From positions 164,833 through 228,832 of the forward strand of contig NZ_UAUL01000009.1 in assembly GCF_900456775.1 (NCBI RefSeq): a DNA stretch of 64,000 nt. Reading direction: 5' to 3'. The DNA is from Sarcina ventriculi (GTDB lineage Bacteria; Bacillota; Clostridia; Clostridiales; Clostridiaceae). Below the pieces are notes generated by a model, which made no database searches, was not told where the DNA came from, and saw only the letters and a program-made list of their open reading frames with translations. The position numbers and the translations under genes are program-made. Shown here piece after piece: positions 9,494-17,797 of this stretch; within the stretch, counting starts at the first letter, position 1, and each line of letters opens with the position of its first letter.

Positions 9494-10234
9494 CTGTCAC
9501 TTACTAAAGTTAATGGAGTTGTTATAAAAACTCAAGAATACAAAGAAAATGATAAACTTTTATGGATTTTCACTCAAGAATTAGGGAAAATATCGGTAAT
9601 TGCAAAAGGGGCTAAAAAAAGTAAAAATAAATTATTTTCTGTAACTACTCCTTTTTGTTATGGAGATTATCTGGTGTTTAAAGGAAAAAATTTATATTCT
9701 TTGTCAGAGGGGAAAATCAGAAAGTCTTTTCAAAGTTTTTTAGATAATTTAGAAAAATTAACCTATGCCTCATATATATGCGAACTTATAGATATATGTA
9801 TTGAAGATAATGAGAAAAATTCATATCTTTATAAAGAATGTATAACATGTTTGTATCTTTTAAATACTGATGCAATAGATTATGAAACCTTAATAAGAGC
9901 CTTTGAACTTAAGATATTAAAAGCAACTGGCTATGGGTTAAACTTAGATAATTGTGTGTCGTGTAAAGAAAAGATACAAAATTCTAATTATTTGGATTTA
10001 GCTTATTTTGGTGGTGTATGTGAAAAATGTAGGAGGGAAAGAGGTATTTATATAGATAAAGCTACCTTTGCATCTTTAAAATTTTTAAACAATACCACTT
10101 TAGATAAAGTATACAAACTTCATTTAAGTGATGATACAAAAAGTGAGATATATAAAATAACTCACTATATAATTTCATCTGTTTATTCAAGAAAACCTAA
10201 AAGTCTAGAGATGCTAAATTTTATTAAGGAGTGA
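9494..10234 (+). CDS. recO: DNA repair protein RecO (apparent CTG start)
   Basis: RecO helps load RecA in the RecFOR recombination pathway. The full reading is 246 residues: an N-terminal OB fold (SLTKVNGVVIKTQEYKEND, then GKISVIAKGAKKSKN), an all-helical middle, and a four-cysteine zinc motif (CVSC about residue 155, CEKC about 178). No ATG, GTG or TTG lies in frame before the GTG at 9674, which would delete the first 60 residues and most of the OB fold. The CTG at 9494 sits eight bases after AGGAGG (9480-9485) and matches where family members begin. A CTG start is therefore inferred. Confidence 0.88.
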   Translation: MSLTKVNGVVIKTQEYKENDKLLWIFTQELGKISVIAKGAKKSKNKLFSVTTPFCYGDYLVFKGKNLYSLSEGKIRKSFQSFLDNLEKLTYASYICELIDICIEDNEKNSYLYKECITCLYLLNTDAIDYETLIRAFELKILKATGYGLNLDNCVSCKEKIQNSNYLDLAYFGGVCEKCRRERGIYIDKATFASLKFLNNTTLDKVYKLHLSDDTKSEIYKITHYIISSVYSRKPKSLEMLNFIKE

Positions 10235-10239
10235 TAAAT

Positions 10240-10884
10240 ATGAATGAAATAACATTAGAAAAAGTTGATTTAGTTAAAGAAAGAGCTTTTGTAACTTATT
10301 TAGAGGCTAAGGAAGCGTTAGAACATTCAAATGGTGATGTTTTAGAAGCTTTAATTTATATTGAAAAAAATCAAAAGAAAAAGTATGAAGAAGAAATTTC
10401 TTTTGAAGAAGCTGCTGTGGAATCAGAAACCATAAGTGATTTTAAAGAATGGATTAAGAATTTGATTAAAAAAGGCACTGTGTCTAGAATTAAAATTAAA
10501 AGAGATGATAAAGTTTTAGTTGATGTACCAGTTAATGCTGGCTTAGCAGCTGGTGTTATAGCTATTTTAATGCCACAATTGTTAGCGATAGGTGTTGTTA
10601 CAGCTGTTGCAACAAAATTAACAATAGAAATACAAAAAACAGATGGTTCTGTTGAAATTGTTAATAAAGCAATTAAAAGTGTAGCTAAAGATTTTACAAG
10701 AAAAGTTAAAGTTGTAGCTGAGGATGTAAAAGATATAGCACAAGAGAGGGCACAAGATATTAAAGATGTGGTTTCAGAAAAGAAAAATCACATATCAATG
10801 GATAAACAAAACACAGATTATAAAATGGATAATGAGTCTAACTATACTTATACTGTTAGATTTGATGACAACGACAACGAATAA
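10240..10884 (+). CDS. DUF4342-type protein with UBA-like N-terminus
   Basis: A 214-residue protein of unknown function. Residues about 5-45 look like a small UBA/TS-N three-helix domain (VKERAFVTYLEAKEALEHSN, then DVLEALIYIEK). A hydrophobic segment at about 93-122 (VPVNAGLAAGVIAILMP) fits the DUF4342 domain seen in clostridia. The C-terminal third is charged and coiled-coil-like. The ATG at 10240 is preferred over the GTG at 10231, because AAGGAG at 10226-10231 is spaced for the ATG. It follows recO directly and is probably cotranscribed with it. Confidence 0.7.
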   Translation: MNEITLEKVDLVKERAFVTYLEAKEALEHSNGDVLEALIYIEKNQKKKYEEEISFEEAAVESETISDFKEWIKNLIKKGTVSRIKIKRDDKVLVDVPVNAGLAAGVIAILMPQLLAIGVVTAVATKLTIEIQKTDGSVEIVNKAIKSVAKDFTRKVKVVAEDVKDIAQERAQDIKDVVSEKKNHISMDKQNTDYKMDNESNYTYTVRFDDNDNE

Positions 10885-11056
10885 TAAATGAAAATAGGGA
10901 AAAATAAGGTAAAAAAAGGGATATTCATTTAATTTGTTAAAATTTTCTTAATTTTTATTGTACTATTTTTAACCATATGACGGTAAAATAGTTAGTAGGT
11001 ATTAGAGAAACAAATTTTATAGAATATTCCTTTTTATCTAGAAAGGAATAACTAAA

Positions 11057-11689
11057 ATGAAATTAACACCTAGACAAGAGGAAATTGTTAAACTTGTTAA
11101 AGAAGGGGAACCTGTTACATCAGAAACATTAGCTACGAAACTTGGAGTAACTAGAGCTGCTCTTAGACCAGATTTAGCTATTTTAACAATGATAGGAATA
11201 TTAGATGCTAGACCAAAAGTTGGCTATGTTTATTGTGAAGGAAATAAAACAAATATTTTATATGAAGAAATTATGAACTCAAAGGTTTTAGATATAATGT
11301 CAAAACCAATAACTGTAAATGAGGAAACTATGGTTTATGATGCTATAGTACATTTATTTCTAAATGATGTGGGTACAATGTTTGTTGAAAATAAGGGTGT
11401 TTTAGTTGGAGCTGTTTCTAGAAAAGATTTTTTGAAAATAGCAATAGGTGGAACAGACATATATAAGGTACCAGTTGGCATAATAATGACTAGAATGCCA
11501 AATATAATATATGCACTAGAGGATGAAACGGCTTATAATGTTGCAAAGAGAATTATAGAACATGAGATAGATTCCGTTCCAGTAGTTAGAAAGCTTAAAG
11601 ATGATCTTGGTAAAGAGAAATTATTAATAGTTGGTAAGATTTCAAAAACTAACATAACAAGATTATTTGTGAATCTAGGAAATTATTAG
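11057..11689 (+). CDS. CcpN-like HTH/CBS-domain transcriptional repressor
   Basis: This 210-residue regulator has an N-terminal winged helix (residues 1-60, TSETLATKLGVTRAALRPDLAIL) and two tandem CBS domains (about 75-200). The architecture matches CcpN of Bacillus, which represses gluconeogenic genes and senses adenine nucleotides or fructose bisphosphate through its CBS domains. Its position just upstream of ppdK, an enzyme of pyruvate/PEP interconversion, suggests control of ppdK. The 171-base upstream region has an imperfect inverted repeat (about 10964-10994, ACTATTTT and AAAATAGT) that could be an operator. Confidence 0.85.
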   Translation: MKLTPRQEEIVKLVKEGEPVTSETLATKLGVTRAALRPDLAILTMIGILDARPKVGYVYCEGNKTNILYEEIMNSKVLDIMSKPITVNEETMVYDAIVHLFLNDVGTMFVENKGVLVGAVSRKDFLKIAIGGTDIYKVPVGIIMTRMPNIIYALEDETAYNVAKRIIEHEIDSVPVVRKLKDDLGKEKLLIVGKISKTNITRLFVNLGNY

Positions 11690-11760
11690 GTTAGCTATCA
11701 GGATAAATTGCCTGTTAGAATATATAAATAATTTATAGTATGGAATGAAGGAGTGTTGAG

Positions 11761-14391
11761 ATGAAAGAAAAACAATTTGTTTATCTTTTTAATGAGGGGA
11801 ATGCAAGTATGAAAAATTTGCTAGGTGGCAAGGGTGCAAATTTAGCAGAGATGACTTCTTTGGGGATTCCAGTACCACAGGGCTTTACAGTTACTACTGA
11901 GGCTTGCAATAAATATTATGAGGATAGAAAGCTAATATCACAAGATATTATTAATGAGATTTATGAAAAATTAAAAGTTCTTGAAGAAGAAACAGGTAAA
12001 AAATTTGGATCAGTAACTAATCCACTTTTAGTATCAGTAAGATCTGGAGCTAGGGTTTCGATGCCAGGAATGATGGATACAATTTTAAACTTAGGTTTAA
12101 ATGATGATTCAGTAGAAGCACTAGCAAAGCTTACTAATAACGAAAGATTCGCATATGATTCTTATAGAAGATTTATTCAGATGTTTTCAGATGTTGTAAT
12201 GGGTGTTGAAAAAAGACTTTTTGAAAATATTATAGATAAGGTGAAAGCAAAAAAAGGTGTTTATTTTGATACAGATCTTGATGCTAATGATTTAAAAGAA
12301 TTGGTTTTAGAATTTAAAAATCTTTATAAAAAAGAGAAAAATGAGGATTTTCCAACTGATCCAAAGGTTCAACTTATAGAAGCAATAACTGCTGTATTTA
12401 GGTCATGGGATAATCCAAGAGCTATAGTTTATAGAAGGCTTAATGACATACCAGGAGAATGGGGAACAGCTGTTAATGTTCAACAAATGGTATTTGGAAA
12501 TAAAGGCGAAACTTCAGGAACAGGAGTTGCATTTTCAAGAAATCCAGCAACTGGAGAAAATAAAATATATGGAGAATATTTGATGAATGCTCAAGGTGAA
12601 GATGTTGTTGCAGGAATTAGGACTCCACAGCCTATATCTAAATTAGAAGAGCAAAATCCTAAGATATATAATCAATTTGTAAATATAGTAAATAAATTAG
12701 AAAAACATTATAGAGATATGCAAGATATGGAGTTTACTATAGAAGATGGAGTATTATATTTTCTTCAAACTAGAAATGGGAAAAGAACAGCACAAGCAGC
12801 ACTTAAGATAGCTGTTGATTTAGTTAATGAAAATATGTTATCAAAAGAAGAGGCTATATTAAAAGTTGAACCAAAACAACTAGATACACTTTTGCATCCA
12901 ACTTTTGATATGGAAAATTTAAAAACAGTTAAGGCTGTTGCAAAAGGACTTCCAGCATCTCCAGGAGCTGCATGTGGCAAGATAGCATTTACTGCTGAGG
13001 AAGCAAAAGAAAGAAATGGAAATGGAGAAAAAGTTGTTTTAGTAAGACTTGAAACATCTCCAGAAGATATAGAGGGGATGATAGCATCAGAAGGGATTTT
13101 AACAGTTAGAGGTGGTATGACTTCTCATGCAGCAGTTGTTGCTAGAGGAATGGGAACTTGTTGTGTTGCTGGATGTAGTTCTATTAAAGTAAACGAAAAC
13201 AATAGAACTCTAGAGATAAATGGAAATCTATTAACTGATACCGATTATATATCTATAGATGGTTCAACAGGAAATGTTTATTCAGGAGAAGTTAAAACAG
13301 TTTTACCCGAAATAACAGGATATTTTGCAACATTTATGGGATGGGCAGATGAAATTAGAAAATTAGGTGTTAGAACAAATGCAGATACTTCAAAAGATAC
13401 AAGACAAGCAATTCATTTTGGAGCGGAAGGAATAGGGCTTTGTAGAACTGAGCATATGTTCTTTGCAGAAGATAGAATAGCAGCAGTTAGAGAAATGATA
13501 GTGGCTAAGAGTTTAGAACAAAGAGAAAAAGCTTTAAATAAAATACTTCCTATGCAAAGAGAAGATTTTATAAAAATGTATGAAGAACTTCAAGGAAAAC
13601 CAGCTAATATAAGGTTGTTAGATCCTCCGTTACATGAATTCTTACCAACGGAAGAGCAAGATATAGTGGCTTTAGCTAAAGAAATGAATATAAAAGTAGA
13701 TGATTTAAGAAATACAATCAATGATTTACATGAATTTAATCCAATGATGGGACATAGAGGGTGTCGTTTAGATGTTTCTTATCCTGAAATTGCTAAAATG
13801 CAAACAAGAGCTATAATTGAAGCGGCTATATGTGTTAAAAAAGGAAAAGGTTACGATGTAAAGCCTGAAATAATGATTCCATTGGTTGGAGAGATAAAAG
13901 AATTAAAATATGTTAAGGATTTAATAGTTAAAGAGGCTACTTCTATAATAGAAGAAAGTGGAATTGATTTAGAATATAAAATAGGTACAATGATAGAAAT
14001 ACCAAGAGCAGCAATAACAGCAGATGAAATAGCGAAAGAAGCAGAATTCTTTTCTTTTGGAACAAATGATTTAACTCAAATGACTTTTGGATTTTCAAGA
14101 GATGATGCTGGGAAATTTTTAAAGGATTATTATGATAAAAAGATATATGAACAAGATCCATTTGCAAAACTTGATCAAAAAGGAGTAGGTTCTCTTATAA
14201 AAGTAGCAATAGAAAAAGCAAAATCTACAAGACCAAATTTAAAACTTGGAGTATGTGGAGAACATGGTGGAGATCCATCATCAGTTGAATTTTTCCATAA
14301 TGTAGGATTAGATTATGTAAGTTGTTCACCTTTTAGAGTACCTGTTGCAAGGCTTGCAGCTGCACAAGCACAGGTTAAAAATAAAAGATAA
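11761..14391 (+). CDS. ppdK: Pyruvate, phosphate dikinase
   Basis: PpdK interconverts pyruvate + ATP + Pi and PEP + AMP + PPi; in clostridia it links glycolysis to PPi. The 876 residues include the N-terminal ATP-grasp domain (GGKGANLAEM about 23-32), the swivelling phosphohistidine domain with GGMTSHAAVVARG (about 450-462), and the C-terminal PEP/pyruvate barrel with GTNDLTQMTFGFSRDD (about 768) and GVCGEHGGDP (about 832). The catalytic His and Cys are present and the length is normal. GAAGGAGTG precedes the ATG. No DUF299 PPDK-regulator gene is adjacent; the CBS repressor upstream is the likely control. Confidence 0.98.
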   Translation: MKEKQFVYLFNEGNASMKNLLGGKGANLAEMTSLGIPVPQGFTVTTEACNKYYEDRKLISQDIINEIYEKLKVLEEETGKKFGSVTNPLLVSVRSGARVSMPGMMDTILNLGLNDDSVEALAKLTNNERFAYDSYRRFIQMFSDVVMGVEKRLFENIIDKVKAKKGVYFDTDLDANDLKELVLEFKNLYKKEKNEDFPTDPKVQLIEAITAVFRSWDNPRAIVYRRLNDIPGEWGTAVNVQQMVFGNKGETSGTGVAFSRNPATGENKIYGEYLMNAQGEDVVAGIRTPQPISKLEEQNPKIYNQFVNIVNKLEKHYRDMQDMEFTIEDGVLYFLQTRNGKRTAQAALKIAVDLVNENMLSKEEAILKVEPKQLDTLLHPTFDMENLKTVKAVAKGLPASPGAACGKIAFTAEEAKERNGNGEKVVLVRLETSPEDIEGMIASEGILTVRGGMTSHAAVVARGMGTCCVAGCSSIKVNENNRTLEINGNLLTDTDYISIDGSTGNVYSGEVKTVLPEITGYFATFMGWADEIRKLGVRTNADTSKDTRQAIHFGAEGIGLCRTEHMFFAEDRIAAVREMIVAKSLEQREKALNKILPMQREDFIKMYEELQGKPANIRLLDPPLHEFLPTEEQDIVALAKEMNIKVDDLRNTINDLHEFNPMMGHRGCRLDVSYPEIAKMQTRAIIEAAICVKKGKGYDVKPEIMIPLVGEIKELKYVKDLIVKEATSIIEESGIDLEYKIGTMIEIPRAAITADEIAKEAEFFSFGTNDLTQMTFGFSRDDAGKFLKDYYDKKIYEQDPFAKLDQKGVGSLIKVAIEKAKSTRPNLKLGVCGEHGGDPSSVEFFHNVGLDYVSCSPFRVPVARLAAAQAQVKNKR

Positions 14392-14413
14392 GTTTAAATG
14401 TTAATATTAAGAG

Positions 14414-14446
14414 ACTCTTTGAAAATTTATTTTCAAGGAGTTTTTT
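14414..14446 (+). terminator. Intrinsic terminator of ppdK
   Basis: A 13-bp stem (14414-14426 with 14429-14441, one G-T pair) with a short loop is followed by six T. It lies 23 bases after the ppdK stop. Confidence 0.9.
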
Positions 14447-14560
14447 ATTGAAATGTATTTAAAAATCTAAGTTTAAACAAGAAGTATAGTTAATGATGTT
14501 TACAAATTTGATTATGTATGTAAAAATATAATAATATAATTAATAAAAGTATTTATTAAC

Positions 14561-14582
14561 GTTTTAACTTTAAAGTTAAAAC
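14561..14582 (+). promoter_or_regulatory. 22-bp perfect palindrome upstream of cls
   Basis: A perfect 11+11 palindrome (GTTTTAACTTT and its complement) lies about 40 bases upstream of the cls ribosome site and downstream of AT-rich -10-like boxes (about 14530-14540). There is no T-run, so it is not a terminator. A repressor operator or a 5'-leader hairpin are both possible. The assignment is inference. Confidence 0.45.
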
Positions 14583-14624
14583 TTATTATGTATTAAACTT
14601 AAGATTAAAGGGAGAGTTAAAATT

Positions 14625-16169
14625 TTGAGTAAAGGAAAAAAAAGTTTAGTTAAGGTTGTTTATGGAAGAACTTTAATAGTTCTTGCAATAGTATTAATTC
14701 AATTAGCTGTACTTTTTTCGATATATGTATTCTTAATGGAATATGTCACATATATTGTAGGTGCATCTACTGTTTTAAGTGCTATAGTTCTCTTGTATAT
14801 AATAAATAATAGGACAAACCCAATGTATAAAATATCATGGATAATTCCAGTGGCTCTTATGCCTATTTTTGGAACGTTATTATACATATTTATACATTTA
14901 CAGATTGAAACAAGATTAATTGCTAAAAAATATGATAAATCGTTAGAAGAAACTAGATGTTATTTAGAACAAGATAATGATGTTTTAAAAGAATTAGATA
15001 GTTTGGATAAACATGTGGCATCTATAGGTAAATACATATCAAATTATGGAGTATATCCTGTTTATAAGAATACTAATGTAGAATACTTTCCGCTAGGGGA
15101 AGATAAGTTTAAAAAAATGATAAAAGAGTTGGAAAAAGCTAAAGATTTTATATTTATGGAATATTTCATTATAGAAGAAGGCGTAATGTGGGACACTATT
15201 TTAGATATATTAAAGAGAAAAGTAAAAGAAGGTGTTGAAGTTCGGGTTATGTATGATGGGTTATGCTGTTTGGCTCTTCTTCCATATAAATATCCTGAAA
15301 CATTAAAAAAAATGGGCATAAAATGTAAGATGTTTTCTCCAATAAAGCCAGCCCTATCAACCTATCAAAACAATAGAGACCATAGAAAAATATTGGTCAT
15401 AGATGGGAAGGTAGCATTTACGGGGGGAGTAAATTTAGCTGATGAATATATAAATGTGAAAGAACGTTTTGGTCATTGGAAAGATATAGCCGTGTGTTTA
15501 GAAGGTGATGCTGTTAAAAGTTTTACTATGATGTTTTTACAGATGTGGAATATAACAGAAAATAAAAAGGAAGATTATGAAAAGTATATATTATCAAAAG
15601 AAAATGTATCAGTTAAGTCAGATGGATTTGTAATACCTTATGGAGACAGTCCTTTAGATTTTGAAAATCTTAGTGAAGAGGTATATTTTGATATTATACA
15701 TCAGGCCACAAAATATGTGCATATAATGACTCCATATCTTATATTAGATAATGAAATGATAACAGCTTTAACTCATGCAGCTAAAAGAGGAGTTGAAATT
15801 ATTATTATAATGCCTCATATTCCAGATAAACCATATGCTTTTTGGGTAGCTAAAACTTATTATGAAGAACTTATAGAAGCAGGAGTTCAGATTTATGAAT
15901 ACACTCCAGGGTTTGTTCACGCAAAATGCTTTGTGTCAGATAACGATAAGGCAGTAGTTGGTACTATAAACTTAGATTTTAGAAGTTTATATCTTCATTT
16001 TGAATGTGGAGTATTTTTTTATAAAAATAGCGTAATATCTAAAATAGAAGAAGATTTTAAAAATACTTTGGAAAAGTGTGAAAAAATTACTTTAGAAAAA
16101 TGTAAGAGACAACCGTTGAAACAAAAAGCAATTGGAAGTGTGCTTAGAATATTTGCACCACTTATGTAA
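14625..16169 (+). CDS. cls: Cardiolipin synthase (phospholipase D family)
   Basis: Cls condenses two phosphatidylglycerols to cardiolipin at the cytoplasmic membrane. The 514-residue protein has two N-terminal transmembrane helices (about 13-35 and 37-58) with a third hydrophobic stretch near 70-90. Its two PLD catalytic motifs are HRKILVIDGKVAFTGGVNLAD (about 257-277, split here as HRKILVID and FTGGVNLAD) and HAKCFVSDNDKAVVGTINLD (about 432). Both HxKxxxxD motifs are intact. The start is TTG, preceded by AAAGGGAGAG. It shares a bidirectional terminator with the convergent CotS-like gene. Confidence 0.95.
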   Translation: MSKGKKSLVKVVYGRTLIVLAIVLIQLAVLFSIYVFLMEYVTYIVGASTVLSAIVLLYIINNRTNPMYKISWIIPVALMPIFGTLLYIFIHLQIETRLIAKKYDKSLEETRCYLEQDNDVLKELDSLDKHVASIGKYISNYGVYPVYKNTNVEYFPLGEDKFKKMIKELEKAKDFIFMEYFIIEEGVMWDTILDILKRKVKEGVEVRVMYDGLCCLALLPYKYPETLKKMGIKCKMFSPIKPALSTYQNNRDHRKILVIDGKVAFTGGVNLADEYINVKERFGHWKDIAVCLEGDAVKSFTMMFLQMWNITENKKEDYEKYILSKENVSVKSDGFVIPYGDSPLDFENLSEEVYFDIIHQATKYVHIMTPYLILDNEMITALTHAAKRGVEIIIIMPHIPDKPYAFWVAKTYYEELIEAGVQIYEYTPGFVHAKCFVSDNDKAVVGTINLDFRSLYLHFECGVFFYKNSVISKIEEDFKNTLEKCEKITLEKCKRQPLKQKAIGSVLRIFAPLM

Positions 16170-16170
16170 A

Positions 16171-16207
16171 AAAACTAGCTGTATTAAATAATACAGCTAG
16201 TTTTTTT
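16171..16207. terminator. Bidirectional terminator between cls and CotS-like gene
   Basis: A perfect 15-bp stem (16171-16185 with 16190-16204) has an AAAT loop, A-run on the left and T-run on the right. It serves both convergent genes. Confidence 0.92.
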
Positions 16208-17243
16208 AATAATAAATTCTTTCTAAATCTTTTATAAAATTTATTTGAGTTTTTGTAGTCAATGATAATTTTTCTAATGCTATGATGGATTCCTCTTTTG
16301 TAAATTTAGGTTTTTTGCTGTAATAATCTTTACTTATTCTAAAATATTTTTGTGGATATGATATATAAGATAAAATATATTTTAAATCGTCTTTAGTTAA
16401 AGGGTTTATAGAATCATATATAGAAATAATGGATTTAGTTAAACCTACATTCCAATTTATAGAATTTCTTTTTAGAAGTCTCCTTAAGAAATGAGATATG
16501 TCATGAGAAGCATAATCAAATGCGCAGTTATCAAAGTCGATTAACCACATATTGTTATCTTTAAAAATTATATTTTTGTTCACATAATCTCCATGACATA
16601 AGGTTTTACTTAAATTATTAATACCTGAGGCTATAATGGTAGCATTTTGGGCTAAATAAAAGTTCTCACTAAAAGATGAAATAAAAATTTCTGAAAAGTA
16701 ATCATGTCTTTTCATAGCTTCATTGTAATAATATAAAAGTTTTTCTGTTCGACTTTTAAAGGATGTATAAATATCTTCGTAGTTTTCTTTTGTATAACTA
16801 CCATTAATAGGGAAAAAATTATTGCTACATTTGTGTAAAAGTGCTAGGTTTTTAGATGCAATATAAATATTATCTAAATTATCAAAATCACATTTTTTAC
16901 CGTAAATCCAAGGGGTTAATATAAATAAAAAGTTTTTATATTTAACAAATCTATTTTTAGATATTGAAGGGATTAATGTTGGCACATTTATATTGTTTCG
17001 ATATAGCCATTCTAAGGCAGAATAAATAAATAAAAGTTTACCTTCATCATAATACACCTTTTTCAAGCAAAATGACTTATTATTACAAGTTATTTTAAAA
17101 ACAGCTCTGTCTTTATTCGTATTTTTTACTTTAATCTGCTCTATGTTACAGGAATGTATGTTATATAAGGGTAATATGTTGTTTTTTATCAGATTAAAAG
17201 AATCATTGCAAGAAAAATTGAAGTTATTATAATTTGTAGGCAT
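16206..17243 (-). CDS. CotS-family spore coat protein / APH-like kinase fold
   Basis: A 345-residue protein with the aminoglycoside-phosphotransferase fold of the CotS/YtaA spore coat family. Visible motifs are the N-lobe lysine in SFCLKKVYYDEGK (about 57-69), the catalytic loop LCHGDYVNKNIIF (about 216-228) and WLIDFDNCAFD (about 233-243). These make kinase activity plausible. In Bacillus, members are coat or inner-coat proteins made in the mother cell. It is a single gene facing cls, and its promoter should lie in the AT-rich region upstream (17244 onward). Confidence 0.85.
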   Translation of the reverse strand: MPTNYNNFNFSCNDSFNLIKNNILPLYNIHSCNIEQIKVKNTNKDRAVFKITCNNKSFCLKKVYYDEGKLLFIYSALEWLYRNNINVPTLIPSISKNRFVKYKNFLFILTPWIYGKKCDFDNLDNIYIASKNLALLHKCSNNFFPINGSYTKENYEDIYTSFKSRTEKLLYYYNEAMKRHDYFSEIFISSFSENFYLAQNATIIASGINNLSKTLCHGDYVNKNIIFKDNNMWLIDFDNCAFDYASHDISHFLRRLLKRNSINWNVGLTKSIISIYDSINPLTKDDLKYILSYISYPQKYFRISKDYYSKKPKFTKEESIIALEKLSLTTKTQINFIKDLERIYY

Positions 17244-17501
17244 TTTTGATTCTCCTATATTAATAAATTATTGTACGGTTAAACATATTAATTTTTTTTT
17301 AATATTATACTTTAAAAATTTAGATTGACTTTAAAATTTATGAAAATATTACTATAAACTTAATATATTAAAATAATTATTCTTTGATATAATATAAATA
17401 TGATGTATAATAAAATATTGATTGCATTTTATTATACATTGTATTTAACATTGTTTAATAAACTTATATTTAAAATAATTTAATATAGGTGGGTGATTGT
17501 T

Positions 17502-17567
17502 TTGAAAATATATGAAAAATTAAAAAATAAAAATTATGTTAGTGATTGTATATTATATTGTTTTTAA
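17502..17567 (+). CDS. Candidate 21-residue peptide
   Basis: A TTG-started ORF of 21 codons (M K I Y E K L K at the N-terminus, C-I-L-Y-C-F at the C-terminus) follows ATAGGTGGGTG, a better ribosome site than chance would usually give in such AT-rich sequence. Seven consecutive polar residues precede a hydrophobic two-cysteine end. It may be a leader peptide, a gene remnant or nothing. No family was recognised. Confidence 0.2.
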   Translation: MKIYEKLKNKNYVSDCILYCF

Positions 17568-17741
17568 ATAAAATTCATAAGTTTATGGAATATAAGGACA
17601 AGTTATAAAATATGTTTAAATATTATGTAACAAATTTAGAATCAATATTAAAATTTAAAATCAATAATTTTTTTTAAAATACTCTATACATAAAATATAA
17701 AAATAAATAAATTGAAAAAATTATTAAATCTTAAAAGGGAT

Positions 17742-17770
17742 TTATCATTTGATGTCGAATTAGGTATAAT
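17742..17770 (+). promoter_or_regulatory. Probable promoter of the dnaG-rpoD operon
   Basis: TTATCA (17742-17747) and TATAAT (17765-17770) are spaced 17 bases, 28 bases before the dnaG start codon. The ribosome site is AAGAGGTGGG. Confidence 0.65.
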
Positions 17771-17797
17771 GAAAATATAAAAAAGAGGTGGGATTTT

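Larger units (their letters stand above)
17244..17797. other. Long AT-rich intergenic region before dnaG
   Basis: This 550-base, very AT-rich gap separates the divergent CotS-like gene and dnaG. It holds a perfect 14-bp hairpin (17403-17416 with 17426-17439, nine-base loop) downstream of a TATAAT (about 17387). A very short ORF with a good ribosome site (17502-17567) and the dnaG promoter (17742-17770) are the other features. The rest shows no recognisable coding or RNA signal. Confidence 0.6.

Noticed and set aside
13943..14167. 74-codon minus-strand ORF in ppdK
   Set aside because: A leucine-rich antisense shadow of ppdK coding sequence.
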